The notes: a model not told the origin generated them from the sequence alone. 64,000 nt of DNA from Tractidigestivibacter montrealensis (GCF_024741235.1 NZ_JANSKA010000001.1:434001-498000), one strand, 5' to 3'; numbered from the stretch's first letter, positions 24,969 through 34,021 are shown. A program made the numbers and translations.

Positions 24969-25247
24969 GTGGCAACCGTGAAGATCCGTGAGGCAAGCGA
25001 TGCCTCTGAGCAGGAGATATTCCAGCAGATTGCAAAGAAGCTCAGGTTTCCTAGCTACTTTGGCAATAACTTCGCCGCGCTAGAGGACTGCCTTGGCGAC
25101 ATGACCGAGAGCACCCGCGTCGACGTCGTTCGCTACCGCGACGACCCCGACCCAAAGCGCCGGGCGTTTTTTGGGACCCTCTGCGCCGTGGTAGCTCGAG
25201 TGGCGCTTGAGAACCCCAACGTCCACCTTACGATGTACGAGAAGTAA
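24969..25247 (+). CDS. Barstar-family ribonuclease inhibitor
   Basis: The cytoplasmic inhibitor of the adjacent RNase, 92 residues. Start GTG at 24969 with AGGAGGAG overlapping the barnase stop. The barstar core is seen as FPSYFGNNFAALEDCLGDM, matching the barnase-binding loop and helix. The key Asp39 is kept, but Asp35 is replaced by Ala, in line with the changed Arg59 site of its partner. It would protect the cell from RNase before export. Identity is firm by fold pattern and location. Confidence 0.9.
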   Translation: MATVKIREASDASEQEIFQQIAKKLRFPSYFGNNFAALEDCLGDMTESTRVDVVRYRDDPDPKRRAFFGTLCAVVARVALENPNVHLTMYEK

Positions 25248-25277
25248 TCGCACGAAGCACAAGCGGCTGACCAGCGG

Positions 25278-25354
25278 CGTTGTCTTTATTGCGAAGAGCC
25301 ATGGGACGCACGGTAACCGTTCCACACGCCGCGCATGTCACCCCAAAGACAACG
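25278..25354. repeat. 10-bp inverted repeat downstream of barstar
   Basis: CGTTGTCTTT (25278-25287) and AAAGACAACG (25345-25354) are exact complements about 57 bases apart in the 205-base gap before the convergent glycosyltransferase gene. Function is unknown, and it may be part of a terminator. Confidence 0.35.
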
Positions 25355-25452
25355 ATGCCAAGCGCGTAAAGGCCCGTCCCCTCGCTTGTCAGGCTGCGGT
25401 AAGGCAAGCGTCACAGTTCAAATAAGCCTCAGGATGCAGGTAGCGCCAACGC

Positions 25453-26448
25453 CTACGCCAAGGGCGGCATGGGCTTCCAAGCGGGATCGTGCAGCGCCTT
25501 CTTTGAGTCGCGATACCCCGCCCAGAGCCTGGCCCAGCTGGGGCCAAAGTGGCCTCGGTCAACCAGAACCAGGCGCAGGAACTCCTTTGCAAACGAGAGG
25601 AACGTGCCAAAGCCATACCCTACGGGGTTGTAGTCGCCGTGCAGCATGAAGTAGCGCGCCATGTATCCGCGGTTGCGCATGATGTAGTAGCGGGTCATGT
25701 CGGAGGTGGAGGAGATCTGCCGCACGCCAGACGCACCAACCTCCTGGTGGCGCACCTCGCGCGTACGCCGCAGCACGTAGTCCGGCACCAGCACGGGCTG
25801 GCACACCTTGCTTGCCAGGTAGCCGTAGATGGCGTCGTCGTAGTAGATGAAGAAGCGGTAGTCGGGCAGCCCGATCTTCTCGACCACGCAGCGCCTGAAC
25901 AGGGCGCCCTCGAAGCACATGACGTTTACGTCCAAGTGATCGGCACCGTTGAAGCCCGCGCGCGAGAGCGGGTTGTAGATGCACAGTGACGTCATGAAGT
26001 GGTGCTGCCAGAAGAAGGGCGTGCTGTCGTAGTCGTAGCGCTGGCCCTGCACCACGTCGTAGTGGGCCGACCACGGCTCCAGGCGCTCCAAAGCCTCGGG
26101 GAGCACGGCAACGTCGTCGTCCATGACCCAGAACCACTCGGCCCCAAGCTCGAAGGCACGCCTCACGCCTTCTGAGAAGCCACCAGAGCCGCCGGTATTG
26201 GTCTCTTGCGGGTCGTAGACCACGCGCTCCGTGCCGCCGTCAGAATCGGGCTCTGAGGACGTCTGACCCCACTGCTCCGTAAGGCGTGTGGAGAAGTCTG
26301 CCACCATCTGCGCCGTCTTGGTGGAGTTCTCGTTGTCCACCACCACAATGCGCCATGGCGCCACCGTAAGCCCCGCAATCGAGTCAAAGAGACACCCGAG
26401 AAGCTCCTGGCGCTTGAAGGTTACTATCACGATTGCGAGACGATCCAT
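25453..26448 (-). CDS. Family-2 glycosyltransferase (GlfT/rhamnosyltransferase-like)
   Basis: A cytoplasmic or membrane-associated glycosyltransferase of 331 residues. It begins MDRLAIVIVTFKRQELLGCLFDSI, a GT-A nucleotide-sugar fold. The metal-binding stretch is WFWVMDDDVAVLPEALERL near residue 115, and the acceptor-side region has YDDAIYGYLASKV. The triple Asp and the flow after it resemble galactofuranosyl or rhamnosyl transferases that build cell-wall polysaccharide. It is divergent from another GT2 gene, so both may serve one envelope glycan. The sugar is not determined. Confidence 0.88.
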   Translation of the reverse strand: MDRLAIVIVTFKRQELLGCLFDSIAGLTVAPWRIVVVDNENSTKTAQMVADFSTRLTEQWGQTSSEPDSDGGTERVVYDPQETNTGGSGGFSEGVRRAFELGAEWFWVMDDDVAVLPEALERLEPWSAHYDVVQGQRYDYDSTPFFWQHHFMTSLCIYNPLSRAGFNGADHLDVNVMCFEGALFRRCVVEKIGLPDYRFFIYYDDAIYGYLASKVCQPVLVPDYVLRRTREVRHQEVGASGVRQISSTSDMTRYYIMRNRGYMARYFMLHGDYNPVGYGFGTFLSFAKEFLRLVLVDRGHFGPSWARLWAGYRDSKKALHDPAWKPMPPLA

Positions 26449-26590
26449 ATCCCATCCAAGGCTGCGGTTGTCGGCATGACATTCGTGGCACGTCCCGGGC
26501 GGGCGAGCAATGCGCCAGCACCGCGTCGAGTCACTGTATTATAGGGTACGGCCGCGGACGCACCGTGGCGGTCGGCGGCAGGGAGGTCAC

Positions 26591-27745
26591 GTGGAAGCCA
26601 CGAAACCAGAAAGCAGGACGTCCAAGGACAGCAGGCGCTTCTCGCACAAGGTGTCGGTGGTGGTCCCCACCTACAACGTGGAGCGCTACCTAGACCAGTG
26701 CCTCACCAGCATCCAGATGCAGCCGTTCGCGAACATCGAGGTCATCTGCGTGAACGACGGCTCGACAGACGGCTCGCTGGACATCATGCGAGAGCATGCC
26801 GCGCACGATCCCCGCGTACGCGTTATCGACAAGCCCAATGCCGGATACGGGGCCGCGTGCAATACCGGCATTGATGCCGCCACCGGCGACTACGTGGCCA
26901 TTGTCGAGCCGGACGACTACCTCACGGGCGACATGTTTGGCGACCTTCTCGCCTTTGCAGACTCGCTCGACGGAGGCCCGGTTGACATTGTGAAGTCGTC
27001 CTACTGGCGTATCTTCAACGCCGGCACCCCCAATGAGCTGCGCACGGTTTGCCTGTACCAGGACCGCGTGAACCCACCGAGCCAGCCCTTTGCCATTGGA
27101 GACGGCGTCGCCCTCCTCGAGCACCACCCCTCAATCTGGACCGCGCTCTACCGCAAGGCCTTTCTGGACGAGAAGCACATCCGCTTTCGCGAGTACCCGG
27201 GCGCCGCCTGGGCCGATAATCCCTTCCTGGTGGAGACGCTCTGCCAGACGGATCGCATAGCCTACGTAAACCGCCCCTACTACAACTACCGCGAGGACAC
27301 AGAGGAGAAGCTCGTCGCCTCCACGCGCCGTGACCCCCTGCTGCCAATTAAGCGCTGGAACGACATGCAGGATATCGTCGAGAGCCTGGGCGTCACGGAC
27401 AGGCGCGTGCTCTCGGCGCAGACCAAGCGCGGCATCAACTACTGCGGGCTCACCATCGACGCGGTTGGGCTGGACCATCCTGGCGTGCGCGAGGCGGTCA
27501 CAGCCGTCTACCAGCGGCTCGATTACGACTTGGTGATGGAGCAGCCGCTTGTGACGCCAGCCGCCAAGCGGCTCTACTGCGAGCTCACGGGCCGGCCAGA
27601 CCCTAAGATTGGCCGCCTCTCGATGCTGCCAGCCGCCGCAAGCGAGGTGTGGTATCGCCTGCGACACACAAGCCCCAGCTACACGTGGTTCTCGATCACG
27701 AGCTTCATGCGGCACCGCAGGGGTCGCGCCGGCGAGGGCGAGTAG
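26591..27745 (+). CDS. Family-2 glycosyltransferase
   Basis: A 384-residue GT2 enzyme. The start is a GTG at 26591 after GGGAGG. An upstream ATG at 26510 lacks a site. The fold shows KVSVVVPTYNVERYLDQCL (residues 20-38), CVNDGSTDGS and VEPDDYL, the metal-binding motif, near residue 105. The C-terminal third (WYRLRHTSPSYTWFSITSFMRHR) is basic and may touch the membrane. TATTAT at 26537-26542 is a possible -10. It probably works in surface polysaccharide or teichoic-acid-like synthesis. Confidence 0.88.
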   Translation: MEATKPESRTSKDSRRFSHKVSVVVPTYNVERYLDQCLTSIQMQPFANIEVICVNDGSTDGSLDIMREHAAHDPRVRVIDKPNAGYGAACNTGIDAATGDYVAIVEPDDYLTGDMFGDLLAFADSLDGGPVDIVKSSYWRIFNAGTPNELRTVCLYQDRVNPPSQPFAIGDGVALLEHHPSIWTALYRKAFLDEKHIRFREYPGAAWADNPFLVETLCQTDRIAYVNRPYYNYREDTEEKLVASTRRDPLLPIKRWNDMQDIVESLGVTDRRVLSAQTKRGINYCGLTIDAVGLDHPGVREAVTAVYQRLDYDLVMEQPLVTPAAKRLYCELTGRPDPKIGRLSMLPAAASEVWYRLRHTSPSYTWFSITSFMRHRRGRAGEGE

Positions 27746-27785
27746 CAGCGGCCCCATGGGCAAGCCCCAGCGTCCGCGGCTGCCC

Positions 27786-28868
27786 CTACAGCGACGTGCA
27801 GAACGGGCCCAGGCCCCTCTCGCCGCCGCGCTTCATGAACGAGGCGAGAAACCCCTCGGTGTAGGCAAGGCCGGCGTTGCCGGACCTGATGGGCCCCTGC
27901 ATGGCCTTGGCGCCCACGCCGCGGGGACGCGCCACGTCGGCGGCAAGGCGCGCGCGATCGGTGGAGACCATCTCGCCCACCAACTGGCGACGCTCGGCCG
28001 CAGAGAGGCCGGAGCGATCGGAGAAGACGCCCGCCACGCAATCCACAAGGCACTCGAAGTAGCGGTTCTGAATGAGCCCCATGCTGGTGGGATCGCCGTC
28101 AAGCCCCCAGTGATGGTACACGCCCACAAGGGTTCCGTACTGTCGCTCGAGTGCGCGATAGTCGCGCACCGAGAAGCCCGGCAGCCGCTGCAGCGAGCGG
28201 CACTCCACGTGATAGCGGACGTTGCCCGTGAGGCCCACGCGCTCGACGTCACGCACGTAGCCAGCAATGAAGGAGAGGGCATCAGTGCAGTCGCCGTCAC
28301 CATCGGCAAACGAGAGGCCCAGGCGCTCGACGCGCGAGCGCAGGAACAACTTGGCGCAGGGCGACGTGAGAAGGTTGCCCTCGAAGAGCTGCCAGGCACC
28401 CGCGCGGAAGTCGTGCTGCGTGGGAAAGACGCAGGCGGGCTGGTTTGCTTCGACGGAATCCTGGTGGCGTCCGTCGCCCACGACGGTCGCCGAGTAGCCC
28501 GCAATGGCAAGCTCGAGCGAGGACTCCTCCGCCGCGCCAACCAGGTCTGCGAGCATGTCAGGGTTGGCCCAGCCGTTTGCGTCAAAGAACACCAGGTAGC
28601 GGCCACGTGCACGGGACATACCCAGGTCAAGCGCAGCCGCCAGGCCACAGCCGTCAGCCTGCACCAGCGAAATGGTGAGGTCTCTCTGCGCCATGTTGTC
28701 AACAATGCCCGGCGTTCCATCCGTCGAGCCGTCATCGACCACGATGGTCTCATGGCTTCTCAGCGTCTGGTTCTGGATGCTCTCGAGGGCACGACGTATC
28801 GTGGCAGCGTCATCGCGCGCGGCGATAACAACCGAGACAATAGGCTCCCTGTGCATGGTGCTCGGCAT
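27786..28868 (-). CDS. Family-2 glycosyltransferase
   Basis: A GT2 enzyme of 360 residues starting MPSTMHREPIVSVVIAARDD, with GGGGAGGAGAG upstream. A longer frame to 28985 looks non-coding. Motifs are VVDDGSTDGTPG and FFDANGWANPDM. The latter replaces the usual DxD by DAN, so metal binding may differ. It is convergent with the GT gene at 26591, with 40 bases between the stops, and lies downstream of the LCP-like gene on the same strand. Confidence 0.85.
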   Translation of the reverse strand: MPSTMHREPIVSVVIAARDDAATIRRALESIQNQTLRSHETIVVDDGSTDGTPGIVDNMAQRDLTISLVQADGCGLAAALDLGMSRARGRYLVFFDANGWANPDMLADLVGAAEESSLELAIAGYSATVVGDGRHQDSVEANQPACVFPTQHDFRAGAWQLFEGNLLTSPCAKLFLRSRVERLGLSFADGDGDCTDALSFIAGYVRDVERVGLTGNVRYHVECRSLQRLPGFSVRDYRALERQYGTLVGVYHHWGLDGDPTSMGLIQNRYFECLVDCVAGVFSDRSGLSAAERRQLVGEMVSTDRARLAADVARPRGVGAKAMQGPIRSGNAGLAYTEGFLASFMKRGGERGLGPFCTSL

Positions 28869-29082
28869 AACCTGGCGCGACTCTCCTCCCCGAAGACCGT
28901 CCCAGTGGGCTGCCTCACAGCCCCAACCAACTGTTGACGAAAGGGTATCAGCCGTTCGTGAAGCCAGCGTGACAATCGGGGGCAACTACCATTACTACAA
29001 ATAAAGCCCAGGAGAGGGACACAGCGTCAAAGTCGCCAGTGCCATTCGCCGCTTATACCGGGACGTTCGCGGAGGCAGGGGC

Positions 29083-29874
29083 CTAGCCCTCGTTGCTCAC
29101 GAGCGTGCCCACGGCAAGGCCGAGCGACGCCTGGTCAATCACGCGATAGCCTGTCGAGACGGCATTGCCGCTCTCGTCGGTGGTGGTCTCATCCACCACG
29201 GGCGCGTCGACCTTGGCAAGGCCGTCGGTCCCCGCGGACTGGACCTTCTCGGCCAAATCGAGGATGTCCTGCGACGACATGTCGGTGCGAATGGACGAGA
29301 GGAAGTCGGACGCACGGCTGATGAGCGAGTTCACACCCGCACCCGAGAGCGAGCGCACCTCGTCCCACACTTCGCTTGTCGAGACGATGACGTGCGTGAC
29401 TGGCAGGTTGGCAGCCGTGGAGAGCGGAGAGACGCAGGCACTGGAGCCGGAGCTGTTGAAGAGCTCTGCCAGCGTGGTGTCTTGTCCGTTGTAGGAGACC
29501 TTCACGTCGGTGGGGATGGAGACGAGCTTGCCCGTTGCAGCAGTCTCGTCGTAGACCAGAAGCTCCGCCGAGGAGAGATTGGCACCACCAGTCTCCGAGG
29601 CGTCCAAGTTGTCTGTCGTGAGGAGCAGGACCCCCATGAACGAGTCGCTCGAGACGGTATAGCCCAGATCAGAGACCGTGGACGTCTTGCTCACCGAGGA
29701 GCTCAGGTTGCTGTCCCCCAGGTGCGACTGCGCCTGGGCGCGCCGCCACGCAATGGAGACCACAACGCCAACGGCAACAAAGACCACTACCAGCACAACG
29801 GCTGCAATGGTGTTGCGGTGCGGATTGTCACGGGGGACGTCGGTCCTCTCGAATCGCTCGCGCTGTCTGGCCAT
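29083..29874 (-). CDS. LCP/LytR-like envelope protein with single membrane anchor
   Basis: 263 residues from an ATG at 29872-29874 (GGGAGGGATTCC upstream). A basic N-terminus and one membrane helix (TIAAVVLVVVFVAVGVVVSIAW, about residues 22-43) put the rest outside. The outer domain has the run GVLLLTTDNLDASE...LLVYDETAATGKLVSIPTDVKV, which resembles the start of LytR-CpsA-Psr domains that attach polymers to peptidoglycan. The domain is short and lacks clear arginines of the active site, so it may be a degenerate or regulatory relative. It lies among glycosyltransferases. Confidence 0.6.
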   Translation of the reverse strand: MARQRERFERTDVPRDNPHRNTIAAVVLVVVFVAVGVVVSIAWRRAQAQSHLGDSNLSSSVSKTSTVSDLGYTVSSDSFMGVLLLTTDNLDASETGGANLSSAELLVYDETAATGKLVSIPTDVKVSYNGQDTTLAELFNSSGSSACVSPLSTAANLPVTHVIVSTSEVWDEVRSLSGAGVNSLISRASDFLSSIRTDMSSQDILDLAEKVQSAGTDGLAKVDAPVVDETTTDESGNAVSTGYRVIDQASLGLAVGTLVSNEG

Positions 29875-29920
29875 GGAATCCCTCCCGTCACCCAACACCT
29901 GGAGCCGGGCACCCCGGCAT

Positions 29921-30871
29921 CTAGAAGAGCATACCTGAAGCCGACACAAGAAGTCCCACGACGACCCCCACCGCATAGACGAAGGCGGTGATGGCCACGT
30001 TCTGGCGCACGTTGCTGTTGGTGCGGAAGAGCACGAGCAGCCCAACGCCACCCGAAGCGAGAAGGCCCGCAATCATGGAACCGGTACCAAGGACGCCATC
30101 AAGGTAGAGCTCGGTGATGGCGACAGATGCGCCACAGTTGGGAATCAGCCCCACAAGGGCTGCCAGGAAGGTGGCGCGCACGGGGTGGCTCCCCAGGAGC
30201 TGGGCCAGCGAGTCCTCGCCCATGACCTCGATGAGCAGTCCAAACAAGAACGTGACGAGAAGGATGAAGCCTGTCACCTGCACGGTGTGGACGGCAGCGG
30301 AGCGCACGATGGCCCAGTGGCCGTGACCATGGTGGTGATGGCCGTGTGTGGCGTCGCCGGCGCCCTGCTCGACAGGCGCGCTCTGCTCGGCAGACTCGTC
30401 CTCCTCGCAGTGGCAGTGCGCGCGCTCGCAGAGGTCGTGAATATGCGGCTGAGGGGTTCCCACGTGACGCACGGCATGAAGGAACGCATCCAACAGAAGG
30501 CCTACTACAATGCCCACGACCACCTTGAGCAGCATGATCGAGAGCAGACGCCCCACGGGCTCCTGGTGGGCAAGAAACACCGGCACCATCTCGTCCGAAG
30601 TCGAGAGCACAACGGCAACGAGCGTGCCCACGGTCACGACGCCGCCCGAGAAGAGCGTGGCAGCCATGGCCGAGAATCCGCACTGCGGAATGGCGCCGAG
30701 AAGTGAGCCCACAACGGGGCCGGCATGGCCTGCGCGCGCAACAAGGCCCTGCATACGACCCCCAGTGGAGTGCTCGAGCGCCTCCATGGCGAGGTAGGTC
30801 ACAAACAAGAACGGCACCAGCTCGAGGGTGTCGAGCACCGACTCGGCAATCACGTCGACGAGCATGTCCAA
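29921..30871 (-). CDS. Putative ten-helix heavy-metal exporter (ArsP_2 family)
   Basis: A 316-residue membrane protein with two homologous five-helix halves. The halves carry the paired motifs GAIPQCGFSAMAATLF and GLIPNCGASVAITELY, each with a membrane Pro-x-Cys-Gly. Between the halves is a long hydrophilic loop rich in His, Cys and acid (CERAHCHCEEDE, then HGHHHHGHGH), likely a metal-binding sensor or chaperone segment. The family is described as putative arsenic, manganese or heavy-metal exporters, and the metal here is unknown. It sits between truA and the LCP-like gene. Confidence 0.8.
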   Translation of the reverse strand: MDMLVDVIAESVLDTLELVPFLFVTYLAMEALEHSTGGRMQGLVARAGHAGPVVGSLLGAIPQCGFSAMAATLFSGGVVTVGTLVAVVLSTSDEMVPVFLAHQEPVGRLLSIMLLKVVVGIVVGLLLDAFLHAVRHVGTPQPHIHDLCERAHCHCEEDESAEQSAPVEQGAGDATHGHHHHGHGHWAIVRSAAVHTVQVTGFILLVTFLFGLLIEVMGEDSLAQLLGSHPVRATFLAALVGLIPNCGASVAITELYLDGVLGTGSMIAGLLASGGVGLLVLFRTNSNVRQNVAITAFVYAVGVVVGLLVSASGMLF

Positions 30872-30901
30872 AGCATATCCTCCAAAACAACAGGCGCTGG
30901 G

Positions 30902-31798
30902 CTAGGCCCAGGGCTCGAGAAGTCCGTCGGGGTATTCTACCCAGACAAACGTGAGTCCCTGCGCGGGAGCACATGGCCCGGCAGCCGCCCTGTCGCGTGC
31001 TGCAAGCACCCGAGAGACCCAGGAGGGGTCACGGTGCCCCCTTCCCACCTCGACGAGGGTGCCCGCGATGGTGCGCACCATGTTGTGGAGAAACGCGTTA
31101 CCCGTAACGTCTATGGCCACAAGGGGCTCTCCCGCCTCCTCAACGCGCGAAACAGCCACGCGCTCCAGGAAGCGACTGGTGGGCTTGCCCTCGGCCGAAG
31201 CTGCCTTGCAAAAGCTCTTGAAGTCATGCTCCCCCACCAGGCAGGCAGCACCCTCCTGCATGGCCGCAACGTCAAGGCCTCCGCGATACCACCAAGCATG
31301 ATCCCAGGCAAGCACGGGGCGAGCGTCTCCCGCAGCTATGCGGTAGCGATACGATCGCGACGTGGCATCGAATCGAGCCGAGAAAAGCGCGTCACCGCGG
31401 TAAAGCCCCCTAATGGAGATGTCGTCCGGCGTAAGCGCCACGAGCGAGCGCGAGAGCGTGCGACCAGTAATGGCCAGCTCCCCCTCGCTCACGGGGACGC
31501 TCACATACTGCGATAGCGCATGAACGCCGGAGTCTGTCCGGCCAGCGCAGACAAGCTCAACATCGCGACGCAAAACGGTCGAGAGAGCTCGCCTCAGCTC
31601 ACCCGCGACCGTCCGCATGCCCGGCTGCTCGGCAAATCCTGCAAAACCAGCCCCACGATAACCCACGCAGAGCACCAGGGTTCCCGCTGCGGGCCCTCCA
31701 TCAACCAGGGGGACTTCTCGTTCCGTACGGCTTGGCCTTTGCAGTGTTGCAGGGCTGTATGGTGCTTCTTGCATGTGAGGAGAGCTCGCTTTCCACAT
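30902..31798 (-). CDS. truA: tRNA pseudouridine(38-40) synthase
   Basis: Converts uridines 38-40 of the tRNA anticodon arm to pseudouridine. The catalytic Asp is in CAGRTDSGVHALSQYVSV. Other blocks are YRGAGFAGFAEQPGMRTVAGEL, DGDARFSARFDATSRSYRYRI-like FSARFDATSRSYRYRI and AFLHNMVRTIAGTLVEVGRG. The start is uncertain: 31798 or the ATG at 31774 are both possible and neither has a clear ribosome-binding site. The conserved domain begins about 40 residues in. It follows the ribosomal alpha cluster, as in many bacteria, but behind a terminator. Confidence 0.93.
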   Translation of the reverse strand: MWKASSPHMQEAPYSPATLQRPSRTEREVPLVDGGPAAGTLVLCVGYRGAGFAGFAEQPGMRTVAGELRRALSTVLRRDVELVCAGRTDSGVHALSQYVSVPVSEGELAITGRTLSRSLVALTPDDISIRGLYRGDALFSARFDATSRSYRYRIAAGDARPVLAWDHAWWYRGGLDVAAMQEGAACLVGEHDFKSFCKAASAEGKPTSRFLERVAVSRVEEAGEPLVAIDVTGNAFLHNMVRTIAGTLVEVGRGHRDPSWVSRVLAARDRAAAGPCAPAQGLTFVWVEYPDGLLEPWA

Positions 31799-31854
31799 TT
31801 GATAGCTTACGCATGGAGCTTACCACGAGGGCCAACGGCCCCAAACACAAGAAA

Positions 31855-31880
31855 GGGCCCCAGCCGTGGGGCTGGGGTCC
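31855..31880 (-). terminator. Intrinsic terminator after rplQ
   Basis: On the minus strand GGACCCCAGCC pairs with GGCTGGGGCCC around CCAC, followed by TTTCTTGT. It closes the rpsM-rplQ cluster and separates it from truA. Confidence 0.85.
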
Positions 31881-31906
31881 TTCTCGTTACCGTATCTGGG
31901 GCAGAC

Positions 31907-32410
31907 CTACTCGGCCTTCTCCTCGGCCTCGGGCTCGTCGGCCTTGGGCTCCTCGGCAGGGGCCTCCTCAGCCTTGGGCTCCTCGGCAGGCGCCGCGGCA
32001 ACCTTGGTCACGGTAGCCTTGGGCTCAGCCTTGGTCTTGGGCGTGACAGCTTCGGTCACGAGCTCCATGATGACGATCTCGGCGCCGTCACCCTTGCGGG
32101 GGCCAAGCTTCATGATGCGGGTGTAACCGCCGTTGCGGTCGGCCCACATGCCCTGCGCGGCCTTCTCAAAGACCTCGCGGACGATCTCCTTGTCGCCAAC
32201 CTTCGCGATGGCAAGGCGACGGGAGTGAAGGTCGCCCTTCTTGGCCCAGGTGATGACCTTGTCCACGTCGGGACGAATGGCCTTGGCGCGCGGCTCAAGG
32301 GTCTTAATGCGATCGTTAGCAAGCAGGGCAGAGACAAGGCTCTTCTTCATTGCCTTGGTGTGGCTGGCATCGGTGCCGAGCTTCATGCCCCTCTTCTTGT
32401 TGTGCCTCAT
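31907..32410 (-). CDS. rplQ: 50S ribosomal protein L17 with long acidic tail
   Basis: L17 lines the peptide exit region of the large subunit. The core (MRHNKKRGMKLGTDASHTKAM to about residue 118) is normal. It continues with a 50-residue Ala/Pro/Lys/Glu tail with repeated EEPKAEEAPAEEPKADEPE-like units, making 167 residues against about 120-130 in many bacteria. It follows rpoA by 33 bases. Confidence 0.97.
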   Translation of the reverse strand: MRHNKKRGMKLGTDASHTKAMKKSLVSALLANDRIKTLEPRAKAIRPDVDKVITWAKKGDLHSRRLAIAKVGDKEIVREVFEKAAQGMWADRNGGYTRIMKLGPRKGDGAEIVIMELVTEAVTPKTKAEPKATVTKVAAAPAEEPKAEEAPAEEPKADEPEAEEKAE

Positions 32411-32443
32411 GTCTAGCTTCTCCTATGCGATGCGTGCGGCGGC

Positions 32444-33385
32444 CTAAGCCTTGAGGGAAAGTCCCATGGACTCGAGCTTGTCCTTGACTTCCTCGATGGA
32501 CTTGACGCCAAAGTTGCGGATGTTGAGAAGGTCGTTCTCGGAGAACTCCACGAGCTGACGCACGGAGTGGATGCCGGCGCGCTTCAGGCAGTTGTAGGAA
32601 CGGACGGAGAGGTCCAGGTCCTCAATCTGCTTGTCGAGCTCGGCGTTGTCCTCCTCGGCGCCCGTCGCGAAAATCGACTCGTCCTCCTGGGGCTCGTCGA
32701 CGTCCGCGAGGCCCATGAAGGCCGTCATGTGCTGGTTGATGATGTTGGCGGCCTCGACGATCGCGTCGCGCGGGCTGATGGAGCCATTGGTCTCGACCTC
32801 GAGCAGCAGGCGGTCGTAGTCGGTGTGGCGACCAACGCGGCAAGGCTCGACGGACTTGGCGCAGCGGCGCACGGGCGAGTAGAGCGAATCCACGTGGATG
32901 ATGCCGATGGGGTCGCTCTCGCGCTCGTTGTCGTCACCAGAGACGTAACCGCGACCAATGCCAATGCGCATCTTCATAGAGAGGTGCGCGTCGGCGCCGA
33001 GGGTGCAGATGACGTGGTCGGGGTTCACGAGCGTGAACTCCGCAGGGACGTCAAAGTCCCCACCGGTGACCGTCATGGGGCCGTCGACGTTGATGGAGGC
33101 GGTGGCCTCATCGCCGGTGCCCATGGAGCGGAACACGAGGCCCTTCACGTTGAGGACGATATCGGTGACGTCCTCGTAGACACCCGGCACGGTGGTGAAC
33201 TCGTGCTGCACGCCATCAATCTGGATGGCCTCGACGGCTGCGCCCTCGAGGGAGGACAGCAGAACGCGGCGCAGGGAGTTACCAAGCGTGTCACCATAGC
33301 CACGCTCGAGCGGCTCTGCGCTCACGCGCGCGAGGTTGTCGCTGATCTCTTCTACCGACACGGTGGGCCGGATGAACTCGGACAT
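32444..33385 (-). CDS. rpoA: RNA polymerase alpha subunit
   Basis: The scaffold and activator-contact subunit of RNA polymerase, 313 residues. The N-terminal assembly domain is seen as VSAEPLERGYGDTLGNSLRRVLLSS. The C-terminal domain reads LDLSVRSYNCLKRAGIHSVRQLVE...NIRNFGVKSIEEVKDKL. The start is MSEFIRPTV, directly after GGAGGT. A TTG four codons upstream is not likely. It lies between rpsD and rplQ in the usual order. Confidence 0.98.
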   Translation of the reverse strand: MSEFIRPTVSVEEISDNLARVSAEPLERGYGDTLGNSLRRVLLSSLEGAAVEAIQIDGVQHEFTTVPGVYEDVTDIVLNVKGLVFRSMGTGDEATASINVDGPMTVTGGDFDVPAEFTLVNPDHVICTLGADAHLSMKMRIGIGRGYVSGDDNERESDPIGIIHVDSLYSPVRRCAKSVEPCRVGRHTDYDRLLLEVETNGSISPRDAIVEAANIINQHMTAFMGLADVDEPQEDESIFATGAEEDNAELDKQIEDLDLSVRSYNCLKRAGIHSVRQLVEFSENDLLNIRNFGVKSIEEVKDKLESMGLSLKA

Positions 33386-33409
33386 TGCTACCTCCAAACT
33401 GAGTCGGGC

Positions 33410-34003
33410 TTACTTGGAGTAAAGCTCGACGATGAGCTGGGCATCGATGTCGAGGTCGATCTGGTCACGGTTGGGAAGCTGGAGCACGGTGCCCTGGAGC
33501 TTCTCGATGTCGACCTCAAGCCAGGCCGGCACAGCCATGTGCTCGGAGGAGATGAGGGCCTCCTTGATGGGGAGAAGGTCCTTGGCCTTGGGGGCCACGG
33601 CGACCACGTCGCCAGCCTTCACCTGGTAGGAGGGGATGTCGACGCGGTGGCCGTTCACGGTGATGTGACCATGAAGAACGGTCTGGCGGGCCTCCTTGCG
33701 GGTGCGAGCAAAGCCAAGGCGGAACACGACGTTGTCGAGCCTGGACTCGAGGATGGTCATGAGGTTGTCGCCCGTGATTCCCTCGCGCTTAAGAGCCAGC
33801 TTGTAGTAGCTGCGGAACTGCTTCTCGAGAACGCCATAGATGAACTTGGCCTTCTGCTTCTCGCGAAGCTGCGTACCGTACTCGCTCTCCTGACGGCGAC
33901 GCTGCTTGGGCTGACGGTGAGATTCCTTATTGATTCCCATGACGACGGGATCGATGCCGAGCTGACGGCACCGCTTAAGGACAGGCGTCCTGTCAACTGC
34001 CAT
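33410..34003 (-). CDS. rpsD: 30S ribosomal protein S4
   Basis: The primary 16S rRNA-binding protein that starts assembly of the 30S body, 197 residues. The S4 domain reads RLDNVVFRLGFARTRKEARQTVLHGHITVNG. The N-terminus (MAVDRTPVLKRCRQLGIDPVVMG) lacks the four-Cys zinc knuckle found in some bacteria. It is followed by rpoA, whose start lies 24 bases downstream. Confidence 0.98.
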   Translation of the reverse strand: MAVDRTPVLKRCRQLGIDPVVMGINKESHRQPKQRRRQESEYGTQLREKQKAKFIYGVLEKQFRSYYKLALKREGITGDNLMTILESRLDNVVFRLGFARTRKEARQTVLHGHITVNGHRVDIPSYQVKAGDVVAVAPKAKDLLPIKEALISSEHMAVPAWLEVDIEKLQGTVLQLPNRDQIDLDIDAQLIVELYSK

Positions 34004-34021
34004 TAGTGGTGTCCTTCCTAG

